From Prevotellaceae bacterium (GTDB lineage: Bacteria; Bacteroidota; Bacteroidia; Bacteroidales; Bacteroidaceae), in contig JAQYEW010000004.1 in the NCBI GenBank assembly GCA_028723455.1, positions 1 through 61,617 of the forward strand: a stretch of DNA of 61,617 bases, written 5' to 3'. Positions 26,514 to 36,209 of this stretch are shown in pieces. The translations under genes and the position numbers were made by a program. Below the pieces are notes generated by a model. The model was not told the origin of the DNA and searched no databases. It saw nothing but the letters and a program-made list of their open reading frames with translations. Every line of letters begins with the position of its first letter. Positions within the stretch are counted from its first letter, which is position 1.

Positions 26514-28151
26514 ATGGTATCCATTGACGGTCTGACCGTAGAGTTCGGCGGCACAACGCTGTTTGAAAACATTTCATTTGTAATTAACGAAAAAGACCGC
26601 ATCGCCCTGATGGGCAAGAACGGTGCGGGCAAGAGCACCCTGCTCAAGATCTTGGCAGGCGTGCGCACGGCCACACGAGGCACGGTCTCTGCGCCCAAGG
26701 ACACCGTCATTGCTTACTTGCCCCAGCATCTCATGACCGAGGACGGCCGTACCGTCTTCGAGGAAGCGTCGCAGGCCTTTGCCCATCTGCATCGGATGGA
26801 GGCCGAAATAGAACGCATGAACCAAGAATTGGCCATGCGCACAGATTACGAGAGCGACGATTACATGCAGCTCATAGAGCAGGTGGCCACGATGAGCGAG
26901 AAATTCTATGCCATCGACATGACGCACTTCGAGGAGGATGTCGAGAAAACCCTCTTGGGCCTTGGCTTTGAGCGCTCCGATTTCGGCCGCCAGACCAGCG
27001 AGTTCAGCGGAGGATGGCGCATGCGTATCGAGCTGGCGAAGATGCTGCTTCAGAACCCCGACGTGTTGCTTTTGGACGAGCCTACCAACCACTTGGATAT
27101 CGAGAGCATCGGTTGGCTGGAGCAATTCCTCGTTGATAACGGAAAGGCAGTGGTCCTCATCAGCCACGACCGCAAGTTCGTGGATAACATCACAACGCGC
27201 ACCATCGAGGTTACCATGGGACGTATCTACGACTACAAGGTACCCTACAGCCAGTATCTCCAGCTGCGTGCCGAGCGCCGCGAGCAACAGCAGAAGCAAT
27301 ACGAGGAACAGCAGAAGATGATTGCCGAAACCAAGGATTTCATCGAACGTTTCAAGGGCACCTATTCCAAGACCTTTCAGGTGCAGAGCCGCGTGAAGAT
27401 GCTGGAGAAGCTGGAGCTGGTGGAGGTTGACGAGGAGGACACCTCTTCCTTGCGCCTTAAGTTTCCCCCTTCGCCCCGTTCAGGGCAGTATCCCGTGGTG
27501 ATGGATGCTGTGGGCAAGGCCTTTGGCGGGAAGCGCATCTTCTCGGGTGTCAATCTTACCGTGGAGAGGGGCGACAAGGTGGCCTTCGTGGGGCGGAATG
27601 GCGAGGGCAAGAGTACGCTGGTGAAGTGTATCATGCAGGAATTGGAGCACGAGGGTACGCTGACGTTAGGGCACAACGTGCAGATAGGCTATTTCGCGCA
27701 AAACCAAGCCTCCCTCCTGGACGAGGAGCTGACCGTCTTCCAGACCATCGACGACGTGGCCAAGGGCGAGATCCGCAACAAAATCCGCGACCTCCTGGGT
27801 GCTTTCATGTTTGGTGGCGAAGCCGGCACGAAGAAGGTGAAGGTGCTCTCGGGCGGAGAGCGCACACGACTGGCCTTGCTCAAGCTTTTGCTGGAGCCTG
27901 TGAACCTGCTGATTCTGGACGAGCCTACCAACCATCTGGACCTGCGCACGAAGGACGTGTTGAAGCAGGCGCTGAAGGATTTTGACGGCACGCTGATTTG
28001 TGTCAGCCACGACCGCGACTTCCTGGACGGTCTGGCAACGAAGGTCTATGAGTTCGGGCACGGCAGGGTGCGTGAACACCTTTGTGGCATCTACGAGTTT
28101 CTGGAGACTAAAAAGATGGAGGAGCTGAGCGAACTGGAACGCAAGAGTTAG
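26514..28151 (+). CDS. ABC-F family ATPase (ribosome-associated)
   Basis: The 545-residue protein has two ABC domains and no membrane segments. Domain 1 has Walker A GKNGAGKST, signature FSGGWRMRI and Walker B LLLDEPTNHLD. Domain 2 has GRNGEGKST, LSGGERTRL and LILDEPTNHLD. The linker (about residues 240-310) is charged and helical, like the P-site tRNA interaction motif of ABC-F proteins. The length is close to the YbiT/EttA group of translation factors. It lacks the extended arms typical of antibiotic-resistance ABC-F proteins, so a housekeeping role is more likely. Confidence 0.9.
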   Translation: MVSIDGLTVEFGGTTLFENISFVINEKDRIALMGKNGAGKSTLLKILAGVRTATRGTVSAPKDTVIAYLPQHLMTEDGRTVFEEASQAFAHLHRMEAEIERMNQELAMRTDYESDDYMQLIEQVATMSEKFYAIDMTHFEEDVEKTLLGLGFERSDFGRQTSEFSGGWRMRIELAKMLLQNPDVLLLDEPTNHLDIESIGWLEQFLVDNGKAVVLISHDRKFVDNITTRTIEVTMGRIYDYKVPYSQYLQLRAERREQQQKQYEEQQKMIAETKDFIERFKGTYSKTFQVQSRVKMLEKLELVEVDEEDTSSLRLKFPPSPRSGQYPVVMDAVGKAFGGKRIFSGVNLTVERGDKVAFVGRNGEGKSTLVKCIMQELEHEGTLTLGHNVQIGYFAQNQASLLDEELTVFQTIDDVAKGEIRNKIRDLLGAFMFGGEAGTKKVKVLSGGERTRLALLKLLLEPVNLLILDEPTNHLDLRTKDVLKQALKDFDGTLICVSHDRDFLDGLATKVYEFGHGRVREHLCGIYEFLETKKMEELSELERKS

Positions 28152-28301
28152 GTTCGTAAACATCACTTCTCTCGAACGCATCCCGAAGGCATCTCGAAGG
28201 AATGCCGAGGGCCGGTACCTTGGAATATTTTGTGTGGCGGATGACTTCCAGAAGTATCTCTGTCTTGAAGAGAACCGTAGAACTATCCGGATTTCTGTAT
28301 T

Positions 28302-28685
28302 TCACCATACCAGCGAATCCCTGTCGATAACGTATTGAGGAGCCACTATGTCGTTGATGGCGTCGTATGCTGCGTTCGTCCGATGGATGCCGCCTTGTCC
28401 AATGCCTGATGCTCCGCTGTTCGTTCGCAGCATGCCGTTACAAATGGCAATGTCCCAGTCTGTGCGCTGTTTCCATTGCCTCTGTGCTGCGGTATCCCTT
28501 ATTCCGCACTGTCCCATGACAGCACCCCGGACAAGCGAGAAGTAGGTCCATTGGTCGCGTACGTGTGGTATGGCCATCACTCCTTCACTGAGAGAGGTCT
28601 TGGATAGATGTTCGCCGCTACATGCGGCAATGGCAGTTGTAAACAAACACAACAAAAGGTATTTGACTCTGTTCTTTTTTTGCAT
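28302..28685 (-). CDS. Short HmuY-like lipoprotein
   Basis: The 127-residue product has a lipobox (AIAACS) at residues 18-23. The core (WTYFSLVRG, then DWDIAICNGMLRTNSGASG and GQGGI) matches the first half of the HmuY heme-binding family (PF14064), whose P. gingivalis member has QYFSF, WDMAL and a Gly-rich stretch in the same order. HmuY has ~216 residues and its heme-ligating His residues lie in the second half, which is absent here: the gene stops at DRDSLVW. Only 150 bp separate it from the convergent ABC-F gene, and I find no continuation in another frame. It is the last gene of the protease/TonB locus, 5 bp after the papain-like protease. Confidence 0.6.
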   Translation of the reverse strand: MQKKNRVKYLLLCLFTTAIAACSGEHLSKTSLSEGVMAIPHVRDQWTYFSLVRGAVMGQCGIRDTAAQRQWKQRTDWDIAICNGMLRTNSGASGIGQGGIHRTNAAYDAINDIVAPQYVIDRDSLVW

Positions 28686-28690
28686 ACGTG

Positions 28691-30202
28691 TTACTCTTTT
28701 ACTTGGTATCTGATACTGATCTGCTGATGGTCCGAATCGAGGTTCGACAGTTTCATTTTGGCATGATACCCCTCTGCAGTACGTATCATGAATGTTTCTC
28801 CTGTTGCATTACCGGCATCATCCGTATACCGAAAAGGCGATACGGAAAGGCGGAGGGGCTTTGCTACGTCGACAAGAAAAACGTTGTCTCCGTCCGCCAG
28901 TGTGGCAGGCAAGCGGCTGCGGCACTTGTATTCTACCGGTTCCTTGCCCCTATAGTCTAAGACAGAGAGGGAGAGTAATTTCCCCTCGCCCTTTTTCTTG
29001 CCGCGAAAGCCGCGCACTACATTCAAAAAATAGCGTTTTGCTTCGACAGGGCCATGTGGGGTGTCCAGGTGAGCAGTGATGTCTAAGGCTAATTCTATGG
29101 TTCCCTCCAGATACTGCCCCTGCATGGGATAGTCGCCCCCTTGGTGGTCAAAGGCCGCACTATAGTAGAACTGTCCGGGAAGGGTGGCATCGGCATTTTC
29201 CGAATACCCCACGCCAAAAGACAAATCGTTGCGTGAAGAATAGTCAATGGTGAGTTTGCATACCACCTGCGGCGTATATGTGGAAACCACCACCCCCTCT
29301 ACCTGATTGCTTAGTTGCGCATTTCCCACACTTGGGTCCTTGAAAAAATCGTAGGGTAAATAAAAACGACCATTGTCGTGCGTGAAAGCACCCCAGGAAT
29401 TCACGACAATGAAAGCTCCCTTATGTTCTGTTCCCTTATCGTCAACGTAAGTTACCAGATCGTCGTATCCTACGATGGACATGGCGTGCGAGCCGTCTGT
29501 CGCCAAATGTGTAAGTAAAGAGTGGTATCCCGTCCGGGATGGCCCGTCGTACTTGTCGTTGATGGTCCACGAACCGGCCATGCCCGAGAAAACCATAATA
29601 CCGCCCGTGCCGCTTCCATTTCCCGCATCGTAGAGATACCGCTTCATCAGTGGTATGCTGTCATCGTAAACGAGGATTGACTCTACCCGATAACGCATGG
29701 CATTCAGGTATTTGTCATACCCGCTTGCCCAGCGGAACTGGTAGTTTCCCGAATTGCCATAGTCTTTTTGTGTCATCATGCCATATTGCTTGGCCAGAAA
29801 GAGTCCTTCGCTTGCGAATCCTCCCTGGTCTTCGCCCTCGTTGAGCATATTCCATGCAAATAAGTAGCTGAACCGGTTGTCCGCCGAAGTCTTTGCGTTG
29901 CGGTTGAGCAAACGGTTCATCTCATAGGTGAACAGATAGCCGATGCTTGCCGCTTGCGCACACGAGCCGCCTATCTGGTTGATGACCGGAGGAAAATAGA
30001 TGCTCGCTGAATTGTCCACCGATGGCGGTAAGGGAGACGTCGCTTTCCTCTGTGGCATGAATTTCACACGCTGACGGGGTATGGCCCTTTGCCGTGGCGC
30101 CTGCGTAGCAGCGTTCTGGTCATGGGAAACCTTCTGAGCCTTCGTGTCCCCAAACGAGAGGGAAAGGCCCAGAAGGAGTATGCATAGAGACTTATTTGGC
30201 AT
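28691..30202 (-). CDS. Secreted papain-like cysteine peptidase (C1A type)
   Basis: The 503-residue protein has a signal peptide ending GDTKAQ and a ~45-residue basic pro-like region. The catalytic residues are visible: oxyanion Gln76 and Cys81 in INQIGGSCAQAAS, His239 in DGSHAMSIVGYDD and Asn268 in VVNSWG. Residues ~330-503 form a beta-rich tail with no family I recognise. It does not show a clear type IX secretion C-terminal signal. It overlaps the upstream C25-like gene by 11 bp, so translation is coupled. Oral relatives use cysteine proteases such as interpain A (a C10 enzyme) to release heme from haemoglobin. A similar role here is inferred from context only. Confidence 0.85.
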   Translation of the reverse strand: MPNKSLCILLLGLSLSFGDTKAQKVSHDQNAATQAPRQRAIPRQRVKFMPQRKATSPLPPSVDNSASIYFPPVINQIGGSCAQAASIGYLFTYEMNRLLNRNAKTSADNRFSYLFAWNMLNEGEDQGGFASEGLFLAKQYGMMTQKDYGNSGNYQFRWASGYDKYLNAMRYRVESILVYDDSIPLMKRYLYDAGNGSGTGGIMVFSGMAGSWTINDKYDGPSRTGYHSLLTHLATDGSHAMSIVGYDDLVTYVDDKGTEHKGAFIVVNSWGAFTHDNGRFYLPYDFFKDPSVGNAQLSNQVEGVVVSTYTPQVVCKLTIDYSSRNDLSFGVGYSENADATLPGQFYYSAAFDHQGGDYPMQGQYLEGTIELALDITAHLDTPHGPVEAKRYFLNVVRGFRGKKKGEGKLLSLSVLDYRGKEPVEYKCRSRLPATLADGDNVFLVDVAKPLRLSVSPFRYTDDAGNATGETFMIRTAEGYHAKMKLSNLDSDHQQISIRYQVKE

Positions 30203-32390
30203 TGATGCGGTTGTATGTTTTCAACGCTTCATCGCGCACAGACTGAGGATAGGTCATGTCGCGGGAAATTTCAAGGGCAGCAGTAGCAATCTTTGCGGCC
30301 TGGAAGGAACGGGTGTGCCAGCCTATACTTTCAAGCAACATGACCTGTATTTCTCTGTTTTCACAGTGGCGCAAATAATCAATCAGTGCCGGTATCTTGT
30401 AGTGAGGAATCATATTGCGCAATGAACGAATGGTGAATTTCCGCTCTTTGTCCTTTGTCGAGGGCTTGAACATCAGGTCGATGTCGTTCGCCAGGCGTTG
30501 TGCACTATGTCTGATGGCGTCTCCAATGATGTTGCGAACAGAATCCTTACGGACATACTGAATGGAAGGATCGTCAAACTGCCTTGCAAACTCTGTCATC
30601 AAGTCTTCTTCCGGATAGCAGGACAAGGCCGTCATGGCATTGAAGTTGCAACGGTCGCTCGTATTGTTGCTGATGGCAACCTTGATGAGCGCGGGTATTA
30701 GTTGCTTATCACCGCTCTGTGCCATCAGTTTGATGGCCGTGCGCTGTGCCAATTCATAGCTGTCCTGCGAAGCCAACGCAACGGCCTGGATGAAATTGTC
30801 ATCACGGAAATTGGCAATGGTAAGTAGTGCCTGTAGGCGTACAATGCCATAAGAAGATGTCCGGTAGATATTCAAAAGGTCCTTGGAACCGAGTGCTCCC
30901 AGACAATATAATTGCTCGATAGCCAAAGCTTGCTGGTCTGGCGTGCCGTTCTTGAGCAGACGCTTCCAACCGGCCGGATTCTTCTTTATTGCCATGCTGT
31001 GCAGATCCACAGACTTTGATTCAGGGACATAGCCAAAGGTGGGGTCGCCAATGACGTGTGATTCAAGATAGCCTGCGTACTTTACCAGGTCGCCCGCACA
31101 TCCGCCCTCGGCAACAATCCCGATGAAGCGATCGCTCCACTTATCCTGCAAGGCGTTGACGCTGTTGGCCAACACTGCCACGGTGCCTCCCGGTTGGAAT
31201 ATATATTCATTGGCAATGCAGTTTTCGCGGTGGAACGAACCACAGAAGCAGGCATCAATGATGACCATGGGCACATTGGGGTGATAACCGTAGAATTGGA
31301 AATCCTCCAAGTGCAGATCCAGACCTGCATCGGTAACGGAATCCAGTCGGGCCAGAGAGTCACTTAGCACATTTTCTGTCCAAGTACTTGGCACATCGAA
31401 TTTTTGTTGCAATGCCACCCTGAGCGAGTCGTGGTTTTTATCCCGTTGCTTGGCTTCGTAAACGTGTCGGCGGATATTTCCGATAATATACTCCTTGGCT
31501 GCTTTCACGCTATAGGGGCGGTTGATTGCATTCAGGTATTGTGTGTTCCAATAACCATGATGGTGCAGTATGGCCAGGTCAAGGTCGGTACGCATCAGCT
31601 CGTTCATCAGGTGTTCTTTGATGGGGTTATGGTCCGTGTTGTCCATGTAACCTATGGCGTTATTACGTCCTTTCAGCGTAGGGAAATGTTCAAAATAAGA
31701 TGCTTTCTCGTCGATGCGCGCTACCTTGGATTCTGATATATAGCCGTGCCCGCTGAAGTAAAACATCTGTCGCAAGGAGCGTTTACGCAGCTTCTCCGCA
31801 GTTGTTTTCCGCAGGAAAGCACGTAGTTTGTCGTATCTCGACGTGCCCCCTGCATCTGTGGGACGTATGCGTCCGCTAAACAAATCGGGACGTACACGTT
31901 GCTGGCTATGTGGCTCTACAGAGTAATAGAAATAAGGGGCATCGGGGTCTTTGTCGATGAATTTGAACTGTAATCCAAAATCATCGTAATAGCGGTCGCT
32001 TGGCACAGACGATTGTTTTCTGTCCGATTTCTGATTCATCTTGAAAGCACTTGTCATGTGCTGTCCATCGCGTACCATTGCCACCGGGATGTCGCCCATG
32101 AATACACAACCCACTATCGGATTTTCTTTCTGTTGATGCAGACGGATGAGCCGCGTCCGGATGGAATCGGGGATGCCCCATTGGTCGATGATGGTGAACA
32201 CTTTCCAGTTGTTCACCTGTTCAATGGCTTGTGCATAGGCTTCGATTTCTGATTTGGCTTCACTGTAACTCTTCGGGTCTACTACGATAGCAAAGCCGTT
32301 TCCGGCAATAGCATGCAACGGTATTGCCATGGCTATCAGAATGGTAGGGATAAATCTCTTCATGTTCTTTTCTGTGTTTTTCTTAATCAT
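30192..32390 (-). CDS. Gingipain-fold (C25-like) protein with HEAT-like C-terminal repeats, paralogue 2
   Basis: The 732-residue protein starts at 32390, or at MKRFIPTIL (32363), which gives a tighter signal peptide ending HAIAG. Residues ~30-460 resemble C25/caspase-like peptidases. They include GRIRPTDAGGTSRY, the His in ILHHHGYWNTQYL (residues 276-278) and the Cys in VIIDACFCGSFH (Cys381). Residues ~470-732 are helical repeats of HEAT type (ALAIEQLYCLGALGSKDL, AQRTAIKLMAQSGDKQLIPA, VMLLESIGWHTRSFQAAKIA). The mature N-terminus and propeptide typical of gingipains are missing, and so is a type IX sorting domain, so a periplasmic location is likely. It overlaps the genes on both sides. Confidence 0.75.
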   Translation of the reverse strand: MIKKNTEKNMKRFIPTILIAMAIPLHAIAGNGFAIVVDPKSYSEAKSEIEAYAQAIEQVNNWKVFTIIDQWGIPDSIRTRLIRLHQQKENPIVGCVFMGDIPVAMVRDGQHMTSAFKMNQKSDRKQSSVPSDRYYDDFGLQFKFIDKDPDAPYFYYSVEPHSQQRVRPDLFSGRIRPTDAGGTSRYDKLRAFLRKTTAEKLRKRSLRQMFYFSGHGYISESKVARIDEKASYFEHFPTLKGRNNAIGYMDNTDHNPIKEHLMNELMRTDLDLAILHHHGYWNTQYLNAINRPYSVKAAKEYIIGNIRRHVYEAKQRDKNHDSLRVALQQKFDVPSTWTENVLSDSLARLDSVTDAGLDLHLEDFQFYGYHPNVPMVIIDACFCGSFHRENCIANEYIFQPGGTVAVLANSVNALQDKWSDRFIGIVAEGGCAGDLVKYAGYLESHVIGDPTFGYVPESKSVDLHSMAIKKNPAGWKRLLKNGTPDQQALAIEQLYCLGALGSKDLLNIYRTSSYGIVRLQALLTIANFRDDNFIQAVALASQDSYELAQRTAIKLMAQSGDKQLIPALIKVAISNNTSDRCNFNAMTALSCYPEEDLMTEFARQFDDPSIQYVRKDSVRNIIGDAIRHSAQRLANDIDLMFKPSTKDKERKFTIRSLRNMIPHYKIPALIDYLRHCENREIQVMLLESIGWHTRSFQAAKIATAALEISRDMTYPQSVRDEALKTYNRINAK

Positions 32391-34584
32391 TTGATTCTTT
32401 TGTTCTTTTCCATGTTCTCAAGGCCTCGCGTCTGACGTTCTCGGATAGGGCCGGGTTCAAACTCATCCTTTTCGCCATTTCGCTGATGGCAGTATGCTGA
32501 TAAGCCATCCGATGCCATCCCAGCGCCTGGAGCAGTTGTTGCTGAAGCAGAGTGTCGCCACATTGCTCGGTATAATTGGCTACAGCAGTTACCAACCATG
32601 GTGGCAAATATATTTTCATGAAATTTGCCTGCATGGCAGCCCGTTTTGGTGCCAGTTCTCCCCGACATAGCTGTTGTATGATTTCAGTCCATCGTCCGGA
32701 GTAATTATTTATTGTCTCCAGTAATTCCCTGCGATAGTTGTCAGGGGCTGTCAGGTACGAAGCCTTCGAGTCGACACACTGGTTTACGGCTGCAAGTAAT
32801 TCCTGCTCGGGGAAAAACTGCACGGCTTGTATAGCATTGAAAGCCACCCGTGCTGATGTGTTAGGGTCTGTTAGTAATTTGGCTAACACGGATACCAGTT
32901 CCGGATCGCCGTTTTTCATCAAAGCGTTCACGGCTAAGCGTTGTGTCAGTTCGAAATTGTCAAATGCGGCAATGCGAATTGCATCTGCGAGCATATTGCT
33001 GTTGCGATAACAAAGCACGAGGAAAGCTTGTAGGCGTACTTGTGCATAATCCGACTGCCGCAACATTTCCATTAACAAGCCGTTGCTCAACAGCTTGCTG
33101 TCCTTCAACTGCTCCAAGGCCATTACTTGTAAGTCTGGGAAAGTGTTCTTTTTCAATATCTTCAGCCATTTCTTGGGGGATGCCGATTCTATCAGCCCAT
33201 TGATGTCCATGCTATGCCGGGCCGGGAGGAAAGCGAATGTGGGGTCGCCAACGACATGCGACTCGAGGTCCAGATTATATTTGTTCAGGTATCCAACCAT
33301 CAAACCCTGTAACATCAAGCCCAGATAACGGTCGGGCCATTTGTCCTGTAGCACGTTCACGGTAGCTCCTATACCTACAAGAGTATGGCCTGGTTGAAAG
33401 ATATATTCGTTGGCAATGCAGTCTTCTTGATGAAACGAGCCGTTGTAGCAGGCGTCAAAAATAGTCAGCCGGCAGTTTGGACGGTAATTCCAGCGCGCAA
33501 AGTCCGATAGTGTAAGGTTCATTCGGCTGTTAAGCAAGGAATCTTGCCCTTTGAGCTCATGCTCTGTCAAAGGGGCAAGCCATTCGCCCGGGATGTCATC
33601 GTTACGGCAGATTATCTCTTTGACACTATCCGTGCGTTCATTGGACCGGTAAGCCCTTCGTAGCCGATTGCCATAACAATACAGCATGAAATTCTTGGCC
33701 TCGCGGGCATCCGTCGGCTTGGGGTAGGAACTGAGATATTGAGTTTCGGCATCGCCGTGATGATGCAGTAGAGCAACACTCAATTCCGGACGCATCATCT
33801 CGTTCATCAGTCGTTGCTTGATATAGGCTGCTTCTGAATAGTCCATATAGCTAAATGCGCTGCTACTGTGAGCCAGCGAAGGGAAATGCTCACGCATAGC
33901 ATACATCTCGTCAATGTGCGCTTTTTTTGACTCAGACAAACTACCGCTGCCCGTGAAAACAAAGAGGCTTTTCAACGGTTCGGGTTTCCGTTTAGCCACG
34001 GTTGCCTTTCTCAAATATGCCCTTAGTTTTTCGTAGCGTGAAGTGCCTCCTGCATCTGTAGGACGAATGCGGCCACTGAAAAGCGTAGGTTTCAGATACT
34101 GCCTGCCCTCCGCTTTTAGCGAATAGTAAAAATAAGGGGCTACGGAATCGCGCGATAAAAAATCAAACTGTAGTCCGAAATCATCATAAAAACGATCGCT
34201 GGGAACCGATGATTCACGCCATGGCAGTTTCTGGTCCATCTTGAAAGCGCTGCATAAATGCTGTGCATCACGCACCATTGCCACGGGAATGTCGCCAATG
34301 AGCACGACACCCACAATAGGGTTCTTGTCCTGTTGGTGAAGGCGAATGAGTTCTTGCCGGATGGAATCAGGTATGCCCCATCGGTCGATAATGGTATGTA
34401 CCTTAAAGTGTTGCACCTCCTCCAGTGCGTCTATGTAAGCTTCTAATTCTGTCGCCGCCTGTCGCTTGCTGTTGGGGTCAATGACAATGGCCAGTCCAAA
34501 GCGATTTTCACCTGTTGCTAAGGTAGGAACAAAGAACATGGCAAGAAGTAGCGTACGCAGAAGCGGAAGATTTTCTTTCAACAT
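32383..34584 (-). CDS. Gingipain-fold (C25-like) protein with HEAT-like C-terminal repeats, paralogue 1
   Basis: The 733-residue protein is a clear paralogue of the next gene, collinear along its whole length. Signal peptide: MLKENLPLLRTLLLAMFFVP. Shared blocks include IGDIPVAMVRDAQHL, SVPSDRFYDDFGLQF, SGRIRPTDAGGTSRY and CIANEYIFQPG. The catalytic pair is kept: His in LLHHHGDAETQYL (274-276) and Cys379 in FDACYNGSFH. An earlier SGHG motif of the paralogue is TGSG here, so that motif is not the catalytic His. HEAT-like helices occupy ~470-733. It follows the barrel gene by 21 bp and overlaps the second paralogue. Both could be proteases or one could be regulatory. Confidence 0.75.
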   Translation of the reverse strand: MLKENLPLLRTLLLAMFFVPTLATGENRFGLAIVIDPNSKRQAATELEAYIDALEEVQHFKVHTIIDRWGIPDSIRQELIRLHQQDKNPIVGVVLIGDIPVAMVRDAQHLCSAFKMDQKLPWRESSVPSDRFYDDFGLQFDFLSRDSVAPYFYYSLKAEGRQYLKPTLFSGRIRPTDAGGTSRYEKLRAYLRKATVAKRKPEPLKSLFVFTGSGSLSESKKAHIDEMYAMREHFPSLAHSSSAFSYMDYSEAAYIKQRLMNEMMRPELSVALLHHHGDAETQYLSSYPKPTDAREAKNFMLYCYGNRLRRAYRSNERTDSVKEIICRNDDIPGEWLAPLTEHELKGQDSLLNSRMNLTLSDFARWNYRPNCRLTIFDACYNGSFHQEDCIANEYIFQPGHTLVGIGATVNVLQDKWPDRYLGLMLQGLMVGYLNKYNLDLESHVVGDPTFAFLPARHSMDINGLIESASPKKWLKILKKNTFPDLQVMALEQLKDSKLLSNGLLMEMLRQSDYAQVRLQAFLVLCYRNSNMLADAIRIAAFDNFELTQRLAVNALMKNGDPELVSVLAKLLTDPNTSARVAFNAIQAVQFFPEQELLAAVNQCVDSKASYLTAPDNYRRELLETINNYSGRWTEIIQQLCRGELAPKRAAMQANFMKIYLPPWLVTAVANYTEQCGDTLLQQQLLQALGWHRMAYQHTAISEMAKRMSLNPALSENVRREALRTWKRTKESND

Positions 34585-34605
34585 TGGGACAGGATGGATT
34601 AAACT

Positions 34606-36174
34606 TCAAAAGATAAGGTAAACGCCGGTAGACACATTCGTAAGTGATTTGCCGTCATAGCCTTTCCAATACACTCCTTCATCGGAATAGAAGTGTACAG
34701 AGGCCTTGGCGAAGACGCCCCCTCTCAGACTTTTCCCAACGGGGAAACTGGCGTCTGCATGCGTGCCGACGTGAGCTTGTGATGCCGACGCATACTCAAA
34801 TTGTCGGGCTGTATGGATACCCGTAATGTCGTTTTCTGCCGCTACGTTTGAGGCTGCGGAATAAGTCTTCTTTAGTGGGAGATTATAGCCGCCATCTAAT
34901 TGGAAGAGTAGGGTCGCTTGCTTTATCTTGAGTACCTTGCCAATGGCTACAGCCATATCGAGCCTGGAAATCTCTTGTCTGGGTGATGAGAAACCTAAGT
35001 AATGCTTGCGCACGGTATTGCTGAATGCAGTGCGCAGCTCGGCATATAGTCTGTCACTGTCCATATCTTTGTGGTAATGTGCATAGCGATAAGTTGCCAT
35101 TAGATTCAGAACGGACAAATCCTGTATGCGGTTCTTGCTCAGGATTTCGTAGTACATGCGGTTGGCATGCTCCGTGTCTACCTGGCGTTTCTGTTCATAC
35201 CATGTCGATTTTCCGGTTAAGAGATTCCCGCAGATTGATATGTGGTGCATGTTTCGCCCCTTCTCAATCTTCAGGCGGTTGTTGAGTGTTATGGAGCGTT
35301 GTCCATAATCTCCGCCCTTGAAGGTATATGCGGCATCTCCGTCCTTGGCATTTTCGTTGCCCAGAGAATAGCTTAGCTCTATGAAGTTCTGCACCGTGGC
35401 CCCTGTCCACGTGCCCTGTAGGGCGGCGTTCCACGTGCTGCCTTTGTAGTCGCGGTCGTATCCTCCATCACTGCTTGACGAGCGTTTGTAGTAATCGCCC
35501 ATACCTTTCATAAGAAAATAGACGCGGTCTTTCTGAGGGTCAACGTTTGTATAGCTTATATCCGATCGGTAAAGTTGCATTCCTGCCACAAAACCTACGG
35601 CCCATGCTTTTGCCAATGTGTAGTCTACACCTACGCGAATAGGAATAATCGACGTGTTTGTTTTGGGACGCGGGTCTGTCTGGTCGCTCCTGCTACCCAC
35701 TTTTAACCCAAGTCCAAGCCCGGCCTTCAGCACCTTGGATAGTTGGAATGAGGCCTCGGCGTCCATGTCGAAAGCCTCTGTCGTTACATTACTGGCCAAC
35801 GAGTCGGCAAGTATGAAATCATTATTGGGATTAAGCCACAAAGTGCTGTTCCACTTATGGCTTTTCTCATTTGTGTTGCGGTAGCTAATGTGTCCTGACA
35901 AATCTGCTTTCCCTACACGGTGAAGACCACCCACGGACACATCCAGATCTCCTTTCTTGCCCGAATGTGTAACGTCATGGAATCCCCCCTTTTGTAGTTG
36001 ATAACCGATTACAGCTGCTGAAAAGTTATTCAGTCTGTTATACGACAGACGAGTTGGATTGCTGCTCTGGTAGCGGATGTTTGCTGTAGAGTTGAGGTCG
36101 GTTTCCTGCCACGTCTGGCCTATTGTGATGCTGAAGGGTTGCAAGCAAAGTAATGTCAGAACGAAATGTCTCAT
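34606..36174 (-). CDS. Outer-membrane beta-barrel protein (DUF6850-like)
   Basis: The 522-residue protein has a short signal peptide (ending ITIGQ) and many amphipathic strands: ADLSGHISYRNT, STLWLNPNNDFILADS, VLKAGLGLGLKVG, AWAVGFVAGMQLYRSD and FIELSYSLGNENA. It ends in TGVYLIF with a C-terminal Phe. The pattern and position, after a TonB receptor and a DUF4876-like lipoprotein, fit the Bacteroidetes DUF6850 barrel family. Its function is unknown; it could be a partner of the TonB receptor or an export channel for the downstream proteases. Confidence 0.7.
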   Translation of the reverse strand: MRHFVLTLLCLQPFSITIGQTWQETDLNSTANIRYQSSNPTRLSYNRLNNFSAAVIGYQLQKGGFHDVTHSGKKGDLDVSVGGLHRVGKADLSGHISYRNTNEKSHKWNSTLWLNPNNDFILADSLASNVTTEAFDMDAEASFQLSKVLKAGLGLGLKVGSRSDQTDPRPKTNTSIIPIRVGVDYTLAKAWAVGFVAGMQLYRSDISYTNVDPQKDRVYFLMKGMGDYYKRSSSSDGGYDRDYKGSTWNAALQGTWTGATVQNFIELSYSLGNENAKDGDAAYTFKGGDYGQRSITLNNRLKIEKGRNMHHISICGNLLTGKSTWYEQKRQVDTEHANRMYYEILSKNRIQDLSVLNLMATYRYAHYHKDMDSDRLYAELRTAFSNTVRKHYLGFSSPRQEISRLDMAVAIGKVLKIKQATLLFQLDGGYNLPLKKTYSAASNVAAENDITGIHTARQFEYASASQAHVGTHADASFPVGKSLRGGVFAKASVHFYSDEGVYWKGYDGKSLTNVSTGVYLIF

Positions 36175-36209
36175 GTCTATCTTACTCGATTAAGCATGTC
36201 GTTGGATTG

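Noticed and set aside
28152..28301. Frameshifted second half of the HmuY-like gene
   Set aside because: I translated the minus-strand continuation in the plausible frames and saw no HmuY-like residues; the space is also too short for the missing ~90 codons.
31736..31760. SGHG motif of the second C25-like protein as the catalytic His
   Set aside because: The paralogue has TGSG at this place, while HHHG is kept in both.
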